From: Adlercreutzia sp. ZJ473
GTDB taxonomy: Bacteria > Actinomycetota > Coriobacteriia > Coriobacteriales > Eggerthellaceae
Assembly (NCBI RefSeq): GCF_013185065.1
Contig: NZ_JAAVTO010000025.1
Coordinates: 1-36,900, forward strand
Reading direction: 5' to 3'
Length of the DNA: 36,900 bases
The position numbers and the translations under genes are program-made. The notes under the pieces were generated by a model. That model did no database searches and was not told where the DNA came from. It saw only the letters and a list, made by a program, of their open reading frames with translations. Below are positions 26,364 to 35,886 of this stretch, in pieces. Position 1 is the first letter of the stretch. Every line of letters begins with the position of its first letter.

Positions 26364-28595
26364 CTAGGAGCTTCTCGGGACACATGCGAGCTTGGCGAGC
26401 AGGGTCTTGACGTCGATGGGCTTGGCGACGAAGTCATCCATGCCGCTGGCGGCGGCGCGGTCCTGGTCCTCCTTGAAGGTGCTCGCCGTGCAGGCGATGA
26501 TCCGCACGGTGCGCGCGTCGGGGCGGTCGAGCGCGCGGATGGCGCGCGCGGCCTCGTAGCCGTCCATCACCGGCATGTGCGCGTCCATGAGGATCACGTC
26601 GATGCCGCCTGCGTCCGACGCGCCGAAGGCGGCCACGGCCTCCTCGCCGTTTGCGGCCACGCGCACGGCCATGCCCTCCTCCTCGAGGATGCTCACGAGG
26701 ATCTCGGCGTTGAGCTCGTTGTCCTCCGCCACGAGCACCGAGAGCGCCCGCCCCGGCGCGCAAGCCTGCTCGGAAGCGGCCGCGTCGGCGCCAGCGTCGG
26801 CAGCCGCGCCCACCGCGGCGGCTGCGCCCGAGCCCGCGCCCACGACGCCGCCCTCCGCGCCCACGACGCCGTCACCCTCCGCAGCGCCGCCCTCTTCCGC
26901 AGCGCCCTCCGCGCCCGCGGGCGCGACCTCGAGCGGGAGCACCACCTCGAAGCGGCTTCCCCGCCCCAGCTCGCTCTCCACCAGGATGTCGCCGCCCATC
27001 TGCTGGGCCAGAAGGTAGCTGATCGACATGCCGAGCCCCGTGCCCCTCTGCCCCTCGGCAGAGCTCGTCGCCTCCTGGGAGAACGCGTCGAAGATGTGCG
27101 CGATGAACTCGCGGCTCATGCCGCAGCCCGTGTCAGCCACCACGAAGCGCGTGGTGACCGCGTGGCCCGCGGGCGCGTCCTGCGTGACCGAGAACGAGAC
27201 CACGCCGCCTGCGGGCGTGAACTTCGCCGCGTTCGAGATGATGTTCATCATGATCTGCTTGATGCGCACGGCGTCGCCCACGAGGCGCGGGCACGCCACG
27301 TCGCGCGCGCACTCGAACAGGATCCCGCGGCCCTCGACGTTCTCGCGCTGCATCGCGCAGAGCGCGTCGACGAGCTCGTGCAGGTCGAACGCGTCGACCG
27401 ACAGCTCGACCTTGCCCGCCTGCAGCTTCGACATGTCCAGGATGTCGTTCACGAGCGCGAGCAGGTAGCGCGCCGTGCTGCCCATCTTCGCCACGTACTC
27501 GGCCATCTGCGCGCGGTCGTCCAGGTGCCGCTCCATCAGGTGGTTCAGCCCGATGATGCCGTTCAGGGGCGTGCGGATCTCGTGGCTCATGCTCGAGAGG
27601 AAGTCGGCGCGCGCCTCGGCGCGGGCGTTCGCCTCCACGCTGCGGTGCAGATAGCGGAACAGAAGCGCCGCCATGACGCCGAGCGCGCACACCACCACGA
27701 CGAGCATGACCATGGTCATGGTGACGAACCTGCTCGCCCGCTCGTCGAACACGCTCTTGGGGACCGCCATCCCGAACGTCCAGCTCGTTCCCTCGATCGG
27801 CGCGAACGACAGCATGAGGTGCTCGCCCGTGGGCATCAGGCACGACGTGGCGAACGTCTCGCGCGCGCCCGCGCGTGCGAGCACCGCGGCCGCGTCCATG
27901 CCGTCGTCGAACTGCGCCCCGTCCATGACCTCGTAGAACGTCGAGCCGTCACCGCGCCCCAGGATGCGGCGCGCGTTCACCACGTAGAAGCCGTCCTCGC
28001 CGATGACGCTGCTGTAGCCGCGCCCGCCGAAGCTCTCGATGCGCATCTGGTTGCGCACGTCGCTGATGTCGCACACGCCGAGGAGCGCCGCGAAGCGCAC
28101 GCCCTCGGCCGCGACGTCCTCGAGCTTGATGCCGTAGAGCAGCGCCTCGTCCTCGGCCCGAAGCACGCCGTCGCTCCCGTTGAGGCGCATGACGTAGCGG
28201 CTCGACCCTGCGGGGAAGAAGTCCTCGTAGTCGTGCTCGCTCGGGTCGAGCACGCGCCCCGCGTTCGTGTAGAGGCGTCCCGCCTCGTCGAGGAGGAGCA
28301 CCTCGTTGAACGCCTCGGACGCGGCGCTCTCCACGCGCAGGTAGTCCTGCAGGTCGGCGATGGCGTCATATCCGTGCAGCTCGAAGCGGTTCTCCATGTC
28401 CTCGAGGCGGTCGAGCGAGATCTCGATGGACGCCTCGATCGACTCCACGTCATGCTGGGACACCTCGCTCATGCTGAGGAGCATGTTGTCGGCGACCACG
28501 CGGTTGAGCTGGGTGACGTACGCGCCGATGGCGACGACGGCCAAGGCGAGCGCGAGGAGGATGGCGGCGATGTGTCTGAGCTTCGAGCTTCCCAT
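26364..28595 (-). CDS. Hybrid sensor histidine kinase with extracellular CACHE-like domain
   Basis: Membrane sensor kinase, 743 residues. Spans at about 8-28 and 291-313 flank an extracellular region with PAS/CACHE-like character (DYEDFFPAGSSRYV; GFYVVNARRILGRG). The dimerisation/phosphoacceptor motif is SMSHEIRTPLNGI with His338. The ATPase domain has NIISNAAKFTP (N box), DTGCGMS (G1) and GTGLGMSI (G2). An Ala/Gly/Glu low-complexity linker (about 560-615) leads to a receiver domain with VAEDNELN, phosphoacceptor Asp671 in MDAHMPVMDG and the late Lys in VAKPID. No separate response regulator, phosphotransfer protein or output domain is nearby. Ligand unknown. It has its own promoter at 28631-28659. 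Confidence 0.93.
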   Translation of the reverse strand: MGSSKLRHIAAILLALALAVVAIGAYVTQLNRVVADNMLLSMSEVSQHDVESIEASIEISLDRLEDMENRFELHGYDAIADLQDYLRVESAASEAFNEVLLLDEAGRLYTNAGRVLDPSEHDYEDFFPAGSSRYVMRLNGSDGVLRAEDEALLYGIKLEDVAAEGVRFAALLGVCDISDVRNQMRIESFGGRGYSSVIGEDGFYVVNARRILGRGDGSTFYEVMDGAQFDDGMDAAAVLARAGARETFATSCLMPTGEHLMLSFAPIEGTSWTFGMAVPKSVFDERASRFVTMTMVMLVVVVCALGVMAALLFRYLHRSVEANARAEARADFLSSMSHEIRTPLNGIIGLNHLMERHLDDRAQMAEYVAKMGSTARYLLALVNDILDMSKLQAGKVELSVDAFDLHELVDALCAMQRENVEGRGILFECARDVACPRLVGDAVRIKQIMMNIISNAAKFTPAGGVVSFSVTQDAPAGHAVTTRFVVADTGCGMSREFIAHIFDAFSQEATSSAEGQRGTGLGMSISYLLAQQMGGDILVESELGRGSRFEVVLPLEVAPAGAEGAAEEGGAAEGDGVVGAEGGVVGAGSGAAAAVGAAADAGADAAASEQACAPGRALSVLVAEDNELNAEILVSILEEEGMAVRVAANGEEAVAAFGASDAGGIDVILMDAHMPVMDGYEAARAIRALDRPDARTVRIIACTASTFKEDQDRAAASGMDDFVAKPIDVKTLLAKLACVPRSS

Positions 28596-28600
28596 AAACC

Positions 28601-28626
28601 TTACCGAAAAGATCAGCTTTACCGAA
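28601..28626 (-). repeat. Direct repeat TTCGGTAA in the kinase leader
   Basis: TTCGGTAA occurs at 28626-28619 and 28608-28601, 18 bp apart, directly after the expected transcription start of the kinase gene. It may be a regulator site; the evidence is only the repeat. Confidence 0.4.
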
Positions 28627-28630
28627 GCCC

Positions 28631-28659
28631 ATTATAACCGCAGGAGAGCGCCGTGAAAA
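28631..28659 (-). promoter_or_regulatory. Promoter of the hybrid kinase gene
   Basis: -35 TTTTCA (28659-28654), 17-bp spacer, perfect -10 TATAAT (28636-28631). The -35 box overlaps the T-rich tail of the metK terminator. Confidence 0.65.
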
Positions 28660-28663
28660 GAAA

Positions 28664-28688
28664 GCGGGGCGGCCTCGAGCCGCCCCGC
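28664..28688 (-). terminator. Terminator of metK
   Basis: GCGGGGCGGC and GCCGCCCCGC form a perfect 10-bp stem with a 5-base loop, followed on the minus strand by TTTCTTTTC. Confidence 0.9.
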
Positions 28689-28789
28689 CAGGGACAACAA
28701 CGCGAGCAGCGAAGGGCAGGCCGGCGGCGAAGGCAGCACGGACGGCGCGGGCGCAGAGCCTCGCGCCGGCGCGCCGCAGCACGCCGCGC

Positions 28790-30052
<1,263 letters not shown>

Positions 30053-30064
30053 GAGGTATTCCTC
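30053..30064 (-). promoter_or_regulatory. Hairpin covering the metK ribosome binding site
   Basis: GAGG-AATA-CCTC directly before the ATG pairs part of the AGGAGG Shine-Dalgarno with the bases next to the start codon. It may be the expression platform of the upstream riboswitch. Confidence 0.5.
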
Positions 30065-30075
30065 CTTCATCGATG

Positions 30076-30168
30076 CTGGCCGGACCACCTTGGCAGGCGC
30101 CAGGTTGGTGTCGGGATCACCAAGCCAACTCTCTCCCCCGACTCTGGATAAACGGATATGCGGCCCGC
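30076..30168 (-). promoter_or_regulatory. Probable SAM riboswitch (SAM-I/IV type) of metK
   Basis: The leader has S-box-like landmarks in order: ATCCAGAG, GGGGGAGAGA, TTGGTG-loop-CACCAACC, and AAGGTGGTCC. The loop sequence CCCGA can pair with an upstream TCGGG, a pseudoknot. GGCCG/CGGCC at the two ends can close the outer helix, and ACCTGGC/GCCAAGGT forms an inner helix. Only about 25 bases separate it from the start codon, with no terminator, so control is probably translational. The subclass is uncertain. Confidence 0.68.
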
Positions 30169-30192
30169 GCAACCGCGCAAGGCCAAGCAGAC

Positions 30193-30220
30193 AGTATACG
30201 CGAACACGTGCCTTGCGCAA
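30193..30220 (-). promoter_or_regulatory. Promoter of metK
   Basis: -35 TTGCGC (30220-30215), 16-bp spacer, -10 TATACT (30198-30193). Transcription would begin just upstream of the riboswitch. The same -35 and spacing occur at tRNA-Asn. Confidence 0.6.
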
Positions 30221-30287
30221 GGACTATTGCGGAATAAGGCGCATCGAGCCTGCCGGCGAAGCGCGGCGCGGAAAGCAGCGCATAGTG

Positions 30288-30296
30288 TGGTTTAAT
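30288..30296 (+). promoter_or_regulatory. Extended -10 promoter for the TetR gene at 30325
   Basis: TGGTTTAAT: TTTAAT at 30291-30296 with TG one base upstream, about 30 bases before the start codon. Confidence 0.5.
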
Positions 30297-30324
30297 GGAC
30301 AGATAGCAAGAAAAGAGGAGTCAC

Positions 30325-30948
30325 ATGGCACTGACAAGCACCAACCTGGAAGCCGCGCCGCCGCAGAAGGTCGACCGGCGCATCATCAAGACGCGGAAGG
30401 CCATCCGCCAGGCGTTCCTGAAGCTGCTCTCCGAGAAGGGGCTCGGCAAGATCACCGTGAGCGCGCTCGCCCGCGAGGCCGACATCGACCGCAAGACGTT
30501 CTACCTCCACTTCTCCTCCATCGACGACCTCATCGAGCAGGAGGCCAACGTGCTCGTGGAGAAGGTGGCGCGCGCGCTTTCGCGGCCCGCCGCCGCGGAC
30601 GCGGGCGACGCGCCGTCGCTCAGCATGAAGCGCGTGCTCGTGGAGCTCGCGGCGGTGGTCGAGGAGGACGCCGTGCTCTACCAGCACGTGATCTCGTCGC
30701 TGTCCATCGACCAGATGGTCGAGGCGCTCAAGGAGCCCGTCCGCAAGGCCGTGCTCGCCAACGCCGCCGACCGCGACGCCATCGACGAGCAGGGGCTCGA
30801 CTACCTGCTGCGCTTCTACATCGCGGGCACGCTGTCGGTGTTCGTCCACTGGTTCACGGGCGACCGCAGCCGCCCCATCGAGCAGGTGGTCGACATCGTG
30901 GACCAGGCCACCCGAAGCCACGGCATCGAGACGATATCGAGGTTCTAG
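30325..30948 (+). CDS. TetR/AcrR family transcriptional regulator
   Basis: 207 residues with the usual domain order. N-terminal helix-turn-helix about 20-66: ITVSALAREADIDRKTFYLHF. The C-terminal part (about 75-207) is a TetR ligand-binding domain of the small-molecule-sensing type, ending YIAGTLSVFVHWFTGDRS. ATG 30325 follows AAAGAGGAG. It is divergent from metK and lies 150 bases upstream of the ATP-grasp gene on the same strand, so it could control itself and that operon. Ligand unknown. Confidence 0.92.
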   Translation: MALTSTNLEAAPPQKVDRRIIKTRKAIRQAFLKLLSEKGLGKITVSALAREADIDRKTFYLHFSSIDDLIEQEANVLVEKVARALSRPAAADAGDAPSLSMKRVLVELAAVVEEDAVLYQHVISSLSIDQMVEALKEPVRKAVLANAADRDAIDEQGLDYLLRFYIAGTLSVFVHWFTGDRSRPIEQVVDIVDQATRSHGIETISRF

Positions 30949-31098
30949 CGCCCCGGCGCGGGGCAAAAGGGGCATCAGCAGGGACGTCGTCCCGAAAGGC
31001 TGCGCGCCCGTTGCCCCGCCGTTGCCCCTGCGTGCTACACTTCACGTTACGCCCTTTCCCCAACGCGGGCCCGCGCGCCCGAGACAAGCGAGCGACCT

Positions 31099-32490
31099 AT
31101 GACGAAGAACGCCGACCACACCCGCGAGTACTTCCAGATCATCGACGAGCTCGACGGCGACGTGCCCAGCCGCCGCGCCGCGCACGCCTACATGCGAGGC
31201 TCCACGGCCATCGTGCACCACCGCGTGGTGGACTGCTCGTTCGTACCGCGGCTGTTCAACCAGCAGACCTACGACGCCATGAAGGGCACCGCCGAGACGG
31301 CGCACCGCATCCTGTGCAAGGTGATGCAGCGCTACCTGGACGACCCGGGCTACCGCCGCGTGTTCGACTTCGACGAGCGCCTCGAGGAGCTCATCCTGCT
31401 GCCGCGCGGCTACGACTCCCTGCTGCCCTTCGCGCGCGTCGACACCTTCCTCGACGAGGACGACTACCGCGTCAAGTTCTGCGAGTTCAACGGCGACGGC
31501 TCCTCGGGCATGAACGAGAACCGCGAGATCACGAACTCCGTGCGCGACACGGCCGCCTTCCGCGCCTTCGCCGACCGCCACAGCGTGCGCGGCTGCGACC
31601 TCTTCGAGCCGTGGGTCGAGGCGTTTCTGCGCATCTACGCCACCTACGAGCACCGCGTGGAGAAGCCGCGCGTGGCCATCTGCGACTACCTGGAGAACGG
31701 CGTGGTCGACGAGTTCTACCTGTTCGCGGACTTGTTCGCCGACCACGGCGTCGAGTGCGCGGTGGCCGACGTGCGCGAGCTGACCTTCGACGGCGAGGTG
31801 CTGCGCGACGCAGGCGGCGCGCGCGTCGACGCCATCTGGCGCCGGTGCGTCACCAACGACGTGATCGACCACTGGGACGAGTCCCAGGCCCTCATCGACG
31901 CCGTGCGCGCCGAGAAGGTGGCGCTCATCGGCAGCTTCGCGGGGCACATCGTGCACGACAAGCAGATCTTCGAGGTGCTGTTCAAGCCCGAGACCTGCGC
32001 GTTCCTCACCGCCGACGAGATCAGCTTCATCGAGCAGACCGTGCCTTTGACGGCGTTCCTCTCCGATGACGCGGTGAACGTCGCGCAGATCCGCGCCAAC
32101 AAGGAGGAGTGGATCATCAAGCCGTCCGACCACTACGGCGCCGACCACGTGTACGCAGGCTGCGAGGTGTCGCAGTCGGAATGGGAGCGCCTGGTCGACG
32201 AGTTCGCGAACGCGCGCGCGGGCTACCCCTTCATCGTGCAGCGCTACATCCGCCCCTTCAAGACCGAGACGCTGCCGCCCGACGCGCGCATCGAGGAGGC
32301 GCCCGACGCCGACGTGCGCCGCGAGCCCGCGCTCTACAACAACCTCAACGGCCTGTACCTCTACGACGGCGTCTTCACGGGCGTGTTCAGCCGCCTCGGG
32401 CCGCTGCCCACCATCTCGAAGGAGAACCAGGGCATGACCGCGGCCACCATCTGGGTCGACGTTGACATGGAAGGCGGCGTGGAGCTGTAG
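31099..32490 (+). CDS. ATP-grasp enzyme resembling glutathionylspermidine synthase
   Basis: 463 residues, soluble. ATP-grasp landmarks: VKFCEFNGDGSSGMNENRE (about 125-143, the metal/carboxylate-binding stretch found in glutathionylspermidine-synthase-like proteins), EEWIIKPSDHYGADHVYAG (about 336-354, lysine for nucleotide binding) and PFIVQRYIRPF (about 377-387). ATP-grasp enzymes join a carboxylate to an amine or thiol through an acyl phosphate; the substrates here are not apparent. The amidase domain of true glutathionylspermidine synthases is missing. It is the first gene of a tight operon: the next ATG abuts its stop. The ribosome site is weak. Confidence 0.75.
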   Translation: MTKNADHTREYFQIIDELDGDVPSRRAAHAYMRGSTAIVHHRVVDCSFVPRLFNQQTYDAMKGTAETAHRILCKVMQRYLDDPGYRRVFDFDERLEELILLPRGYDSLLPFARVDTFLDEDDYRVKFCEFNGDGSSGMNENREITNSVRDTAAFRAFADRHSVRGCDLFEPWVEAFLRIYATYEHRVEKPRVAICDYLENGVVDEFYLFADLFADHGVECAVADVRELTFDGEVLRDAGGARVDAIWRRCVTNDVIDHWDESQALIDAVRAEKVALIGSFAGHIVHDKQIFEVLFKPETCAFLTADEISFIEQTVPLTAFLSDDAVNVAQIRANKEEWIIKPSDHYGADHVYAGCEVSQSEWERLVDEFANARAGYPFIVQRYIRPFKTETLPPDARIEEAPDADVRREPALYNNLNGLYLYDGVFTGVFSRLGPLPTISKENQGMTAATIWVDVDMEGGVEL

Positions 32491-33309
32491 ATGAGCAAGG
32501 GAACCCAGCAGACCATCCTGAGCGTCGTCTGCGCCGTCGCGCTCGCGCTCACCTTCTTCGCCAGCGGCCTCGTGACGTGCTGCCTGCCGATCACCACGCA
32601 GGTGCTCGCCGGCGCCACCTGCGCCCACGACGTCTCGCCCTTCACGCAGGACGAGCTCATCCGCGCCGCGGAGGCCACGCGCAGCTACACGGTCGACGAG
32701 CATGACGAGGAGGCCCTCTACGCCGCGCTCTGGGAGATAAACGAGCGGGCCGCCGCCGAGGGCCGCGCGCTCGCCGGCGCGCCCGACCTCGCCGCCGCGC
32801 GTGGCGGGGCTGACGCAGGCGCGCGCCCGGACGTCGAGGCGATCAAGGGCGCCTTCGCGGGGGCGTCGGAGTCCTACGTGCTTCCTGCAGGCGCCGTGGC
32901 CCACCTCGACGACGTGAGCGACGTGATCGCGCGCTTCACGCCCGCGCTGCTCGGCATCGCCGTGCTCGCCGCGTTTTGCCTGATGGCGACCTTGCGCCTG
33001 TACGGCGCGCGCCCGGTCGGCCGCGCGCTCACGTGGGCGGGCGCGGGCACGCTCGCGGCGCTCCTGCTGCTCGGCCTCTGGGCGCTCATCGGCTTCGACG
33101 GCTTCTTCGCCGCCTTCCACGGCCTCTTCTTCGCCGACGGCACCTGGACGTTCCCCTCCGACTCGCTGCTCATCTGCATGTACCCCACCGCATTTTGGAT
33201 GGGGATGGGCGGCGTGTGGCTTGCCACCTCATGTGCGTTATCTATACTGTCACTTGCCCTTGGGCTTCACATGCTCAAGCGCCGCGACCCGAAAACCGAC
33301 GAGAGATAG
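32491..33309 (+). CDS. DUF1461 (TIGR01906) membrane protein, Lit-like
   Basis: 272 residues with four predicted spans (about 8-30, 151-171, 183-202, 241-261) and an extracytoplasmic domain between spans 1 and 2. The family signature is clear: VAHLDDV (His138) and FHGLFFADGTWTFPSDSL (His210) followed by LICMYPTAFW. DUF1461 includes Lit, the lipoprotein intramolecular transacylase of low-GC Gram-positives that makes lyso-form lipoproteins. Whether this homologue has that activity is inference. The ATG follows the preceding stop with no gap, and gltX starts 12 bases after this gene. Confidence 0.85.
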   Translation: MSKGTQQTILSVVCAVALALTFFASGLVTCCLPITTQVLAGATCAHDVSPFTQDELIRAAEATRSYTVDEHDEEALYAALWEINERAAAEGRALAGAPDLAAARGGADAGARPDVEAIKGAFAGASESYVLPAGAVAHLDDVSDVIARFTPALLGIAVLAAFCLMATLRLYGARPVGRALTWAGAGTLAALLLLGLWALIGFDGFFAAFHGLFFADGTWTFPSDSLLICMYPTAFWMGMGGVWLATSCALSILSLALGLHMLKRRDPKTDER

Positions 33310-33321
33310 AAAGCATCACCC

Positions 33322-34932
33322 ATGACCAACAAACCCGTGCGCGTGCGATTCGCGCCCTCCCCCACCGGCAAGCTCCACATCGGCGGAGCCCGCACCGCAA
33401 TCTACAACTGGGCGTTCGCCCGCGCGACGGGCGGCACCTTCGTGCTGCGCATCGAGGACACCGACCCCGAGCGCTCCACCGAGGAGAACACGCAGATCAT
33501 CCTGCGCGCCCTGCGCTGGCTCGGCCTCGACTGGGACGAGGGCCCCGAGGTGGGCGGAAGCGCCGGCCCCTACTTCCAGATGCAGCGCATGGACACCTAC
33601 GCCGCGGCGCTCGAGCGCCTGCGCGAGCGCGGGGCGGCCTACGCGTGCTTCTGCACGAAGGACGAGCTCGACGCCAAGCGCGCGAAGGCGGAGGCCGAGC
33701 AGGGCGGCTACGCCGGCTACGACGGCACGTGCCGCGACCTGCCCGCCGACGAGGTGGAGGCGCGCATCGCCGCCGGCGAGCCGCACGTGTGGCGCCTGCG
33801 CGTGCCGAAGGACCACGGCCCCATCGAGTTCGACGACGCGGTGTACGGGCACATGGCCTTCCCCGCCGAGGTGATGGACGACATGATCCTCGTGCGCACC
33901 GACGGCAGCCCCACCTACAACTTCGCCGTGGTGTGCGACGACGCCAACATGGGCATCACGCACGTCATCCGCGGCGACGACCACCTGTCCAACACCCCGC
34001 GCCAGATCCTCATCTACGAGGCGCTCGGCTACGACGTGCCCACCTTCGCGCACCTGTCCATGATCCTCGGCGCCGACGGCAAGAAGCTCTCGAAGCGCCA
34101 CGGCGCCACCAACGTGGAGGAGTACCGCGACCGCGGCTACCTGCCCGACGCGCTCGTGAACTTCCTCGCGCTTCTGGGCTGGTCGCTTGACGGGGAGACC
34201 ACCATCATCGACCGCGCGACGCTCTGCCGCGAGTTCTCCCTGGACCGCATCACGAAGAAGGACGCCGTGTTCGACGAGACGAAGCTCGACTGGATGAACG
34301 GCGTGTACATCCGCGAGATGGACGTCGACGCGTGGACGGCCTCCGCCCGGCCGTGGCTCGCGGCGGCGCGCGCGGACGGCGAGGGCGTGCCCGCCGGCGT
34401 GACCGTGGCGCCCACCCCCGCCAAGGACGAGCTCGCCGCCGCGGCGCGCGAGACGCACGTGCCCGGCGAGGGCGTCTCGCCTGAGGTGTGGGAGGCGGCG
34501 CTGGCGGCGACCGACGAGGCGCCCGAGATCGCGCGCGGCGCCTACCCGCTCGTGATCGAGCGTTTGAGCCGCCTGAACGAGATCCCCGCGAAGCTGGCGT
34601 TTCTGTTCTGGGGTCCCAACGTCATGCTCGACGAGAAGTCGCTCAACAAGGTGCTGAGGAAGGAGGGCGCGCGCGCCGACGAGGCGCTCGCCGCCTGCCG
34701 CGCCGTGCTCGCCGACGAGGACAACGCCTGGGATGCCGAGTCGCTCCAGGAGAAGTGCCGCGCACGGGGCGAGGAACTCGAGATCAAGCCGAAGAACCTG
34801 TTCCAGCCTCTGCGCGTGGCCGTCTGCGGCAACATGGTGTCGCCGCCCCTGTTCGAGAGCATCGTGCTCATGGACCGCGCCGACGTGCTCGCCCGCATCG
34901 ACGGCGTGGCGGACGCGGCCTTCGGGGAGTAG
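33322..34932 (+). CDS. gltX: Glutamyl-tRNA synthetase
   Basis: Class I synthetase charging tRNA-Glu (and possibly tRNA-Gln if the organism uses the amidotransferase route). 536 residues, longer than the usual 470-490. HIGH-type motif HIGG (19-22, within APSPTGKLHIGGAR); KMSKS-type motif KKLSKRHG (254-261). CFCTKDEL with a later YDGTCRDL supplies cysteines where many GluRS bind zinc. RIEDTDPERS and the C-terminal anticodon-binding helical domain are present. An Ala/Glu-rich stretch near residues 340-385 accounts for much of the extra length. The ATG lies 12 bases after the Lit-like gene. Confidence 0.97.
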   Translation: MTNKPVRVRFAPSPTGKLHIGGARTAIYNWAFARATGGTFVLRIEDTDPERSTEENTQIILRALRWLGLDWDEGPEVGGSAGPYFQMQRMDTYAAALERLRERGAAYACFCTKDELDAKRAKAEAEQGGYAGYDGTCRDLPADEVEARIAAGEPHVWRLRVPKDHGPIEFDDAVYGHMAFPAEVMDDMILVRTDGSPTYNFAVVCDDANMGITHVIRGDDHLSNTPRQILIYEALGYDVPTFAHLSMILGADGKKLSKRHGATNVEEYRDRGYLPDALVNFLALLGWSLDGETTIIDRATLCREFSLDRITKKDAVFDETKLDWMNGVYIREMDVDAWTASARPWLAAARADGEGVPAGVTVAPTPAKDELAAAARETHVPGEGVSPEVWEAALAATDEAPEIARGAYPLVIERLSRLNEIPAKLAFLFWGPNVMLDEKSLNKVLRKEGARADEALAACRAVLADEDNAWDAESLQEKCRARGEELEIKPKNLFQPLRVAVCGNMVSPPLFESIVLMDRADVLARIDGVADAAFGE

Positions 34933-34939
34933 GTGCGCC

Positions 34940-35344
34940 ATGATCGACGAGAACGCGACGCTCGAGGAGCTCACCGCGTTTTTCAGCGGCGACAAGTTCG
35001 CCACCGAGGCGGCGGGCTGCCGCATCGTGGAGGCGCGCCGCGGGCACGCCGTGTGCGAGATGGAGCTGGTGCAGGGCGTGCACTTCAACGCCATGGGCGG
35101 CGTCATGGGCGGCGCCATCTTCACGCTCGCCGACTTCGCGCTGGCCGTGGCCTGCAACGTCGGGGAGGCGCCCACGGTGTCCGTGAGCAACACGATCGAG
35201 TTCTTGAGCGGTGCCAAGGGCACGAAGCTCATCGCCACGTGCGACGCTGACAAGTCGGGCCGCCGCCTGGGCTTCTACACCGTGGAGGTCGTCGACGACA
35301 CCGGTCGCAAGGTGGCGAAGATGTGCGCCACCTGCGCCCGCTGA
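34940..35344 (+). CDS. PaaI-type hotdog thioesterase
   Basis: 134 residues with the hotdog-fold thioesterase signature HFNAMGGVMGGAIFTLADFA, in which the Asn/Gly/Asp positions match PaaI/YdiI-type acyl-CoA thioesterases. A late strand SVSNTIEFLSGAKG also matches. It should hydrolyse an acyl-CoA or aryl-CoA in the cytoplasm; substrate not evident. ATG 34940 lies seven bases after the gltX stop with an AGG upstream; the frame is open to 34733 but that DNA codes for gltX in another frame. Confidence 0.88.
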   Translation: MIDENATLEELTAFFSGDKFATEAAGCRIVEARRGHAVCEMELVQGVHFNAMGGVMGGAIFTLADFALAVACNVGEAPTVSVSNTIEFLSGAKGTKLIATCDADKSGRRLGFYTVEVVDDTGRKVAKMCATCAR

Positions 35345-35346
35345 CG

Positions 35347-35418
35347 CGCGAGGACCCCGACGAGACGGCAACGCGAGGATCCCAAGACGGCAACGCGAGC
35401 ATCCCGACGAGACAGCAA
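35347..35418 (+). repeat. Three tandem copies of a 22-25-bp repeat
   Basis: Copies at 35347-35371, 35372-35393 and 35394-35418 begin CGCGAGGA or CGCGAGCA and end GACGGCAA or GACAGCAA; the middle copy lacks three bases. They lie right after the thioesterase stop. Confidence 0.75.
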
Positions 35419-35431
35419 GCTGACATCACGC

Positions 35432-35466
35432 GGCGCGCCTGCGGCACATGCCGTCGCAGGCGCGCC
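35432..35466 (+). terminator. Strong hairpin between the thioesterase gene and yhbY
   Basis: GGCGCGCCTGCG and CGCAGGCGCGCC form a perfect 12-bp stem with an 11-base loop. It is followed by the direct repeat CCTTCGAGAAACG twice, not by a T run. It may attenuate readthrough into yhbY or be a processing site. Confidence 0.5.
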
Positions 35467-35503
35467 CTTCGAGAAACGTCCTTCGAGAAACGAGGAACCC
35501 ACC

Positions 35504-35809
35504 ATGGCAGAGCCCCTCACCGGCAAGCAGATCCGACAGCTTCGCAGCATGGCGAACACGCTGAAGGCCACCCTCATCATCGGCAAGGAGGGCGTGGGCG
35601 CAGGCACGGCCAAGCAGGCGTCCGAGGCCCTCGAGGCCCACGAACTCATCAAGTGCAGCGTGCTCGACGCGGCCTGCGCTGACACGCGCGACGTCGCCAA
35701 CGACCTGGCCGAGCGCGTCGACGCCAACGTGGTGCAGGTAATCGGGCACAAGTTCGTCCTCTACCGCGCGTCCTCCCGCGATGACGTCGAGCGGATCGAG
35801 CTGGTCTAG
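35504..35809 (+). CDS. yhbY: YhbY/CRM-domain RNA-binding protein
   Basis: 101 residues, one complete CRM domain as in YhbY, which associates with pre-50S ribosomal subunits. Landmarks: LTGKQIRQLRSMANTLKATL, the GxxG-type loop in IGKEGVGAG, then HELIKCSVLD and IGHKFVLYR at the end. ATG 35504 has GAGGAA upstream. It is the last gene of the plus-strand run and is followed by a very strong terminator. Confidence 0.93.
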   Translation: MAEPLTGKQIRQLRSMANTLKATLIIGKEGVGAGTAKQASEALEAHELIKCSVLDAACADTRDVANDLAERVDANVVQVIGHKFVLYRASSRDDVERIELV

Positions 35810-35835
35810 CAGCCGCAGATGCGCTTAGAGCTCAA

Positions 35836-35872
35836 GGCATGCGGCCCCAGGCAGTACCTGGGGCCGCATGCC
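35836..35872. terminator. Strong bidirectional terminator
   Basis: GGCATGCGGCCCCAGG and CCTGGGGCCGCATGCC form a perfect 16-bp stem with a CAGTA loop, followed by TTTT on the plus strand and TTGA on the minus strand. It separates the convergent yhbY and PIN genes. Confidence 0.92.
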
Positions 35873-35886
35873 TTTTGCGCGCATTC

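Noticed and set aside
33316-35253. 645-codon open frame antisense to gltX
   Set aside because: Shadow frame with His/Val/Arg-rich low-complexity translation.
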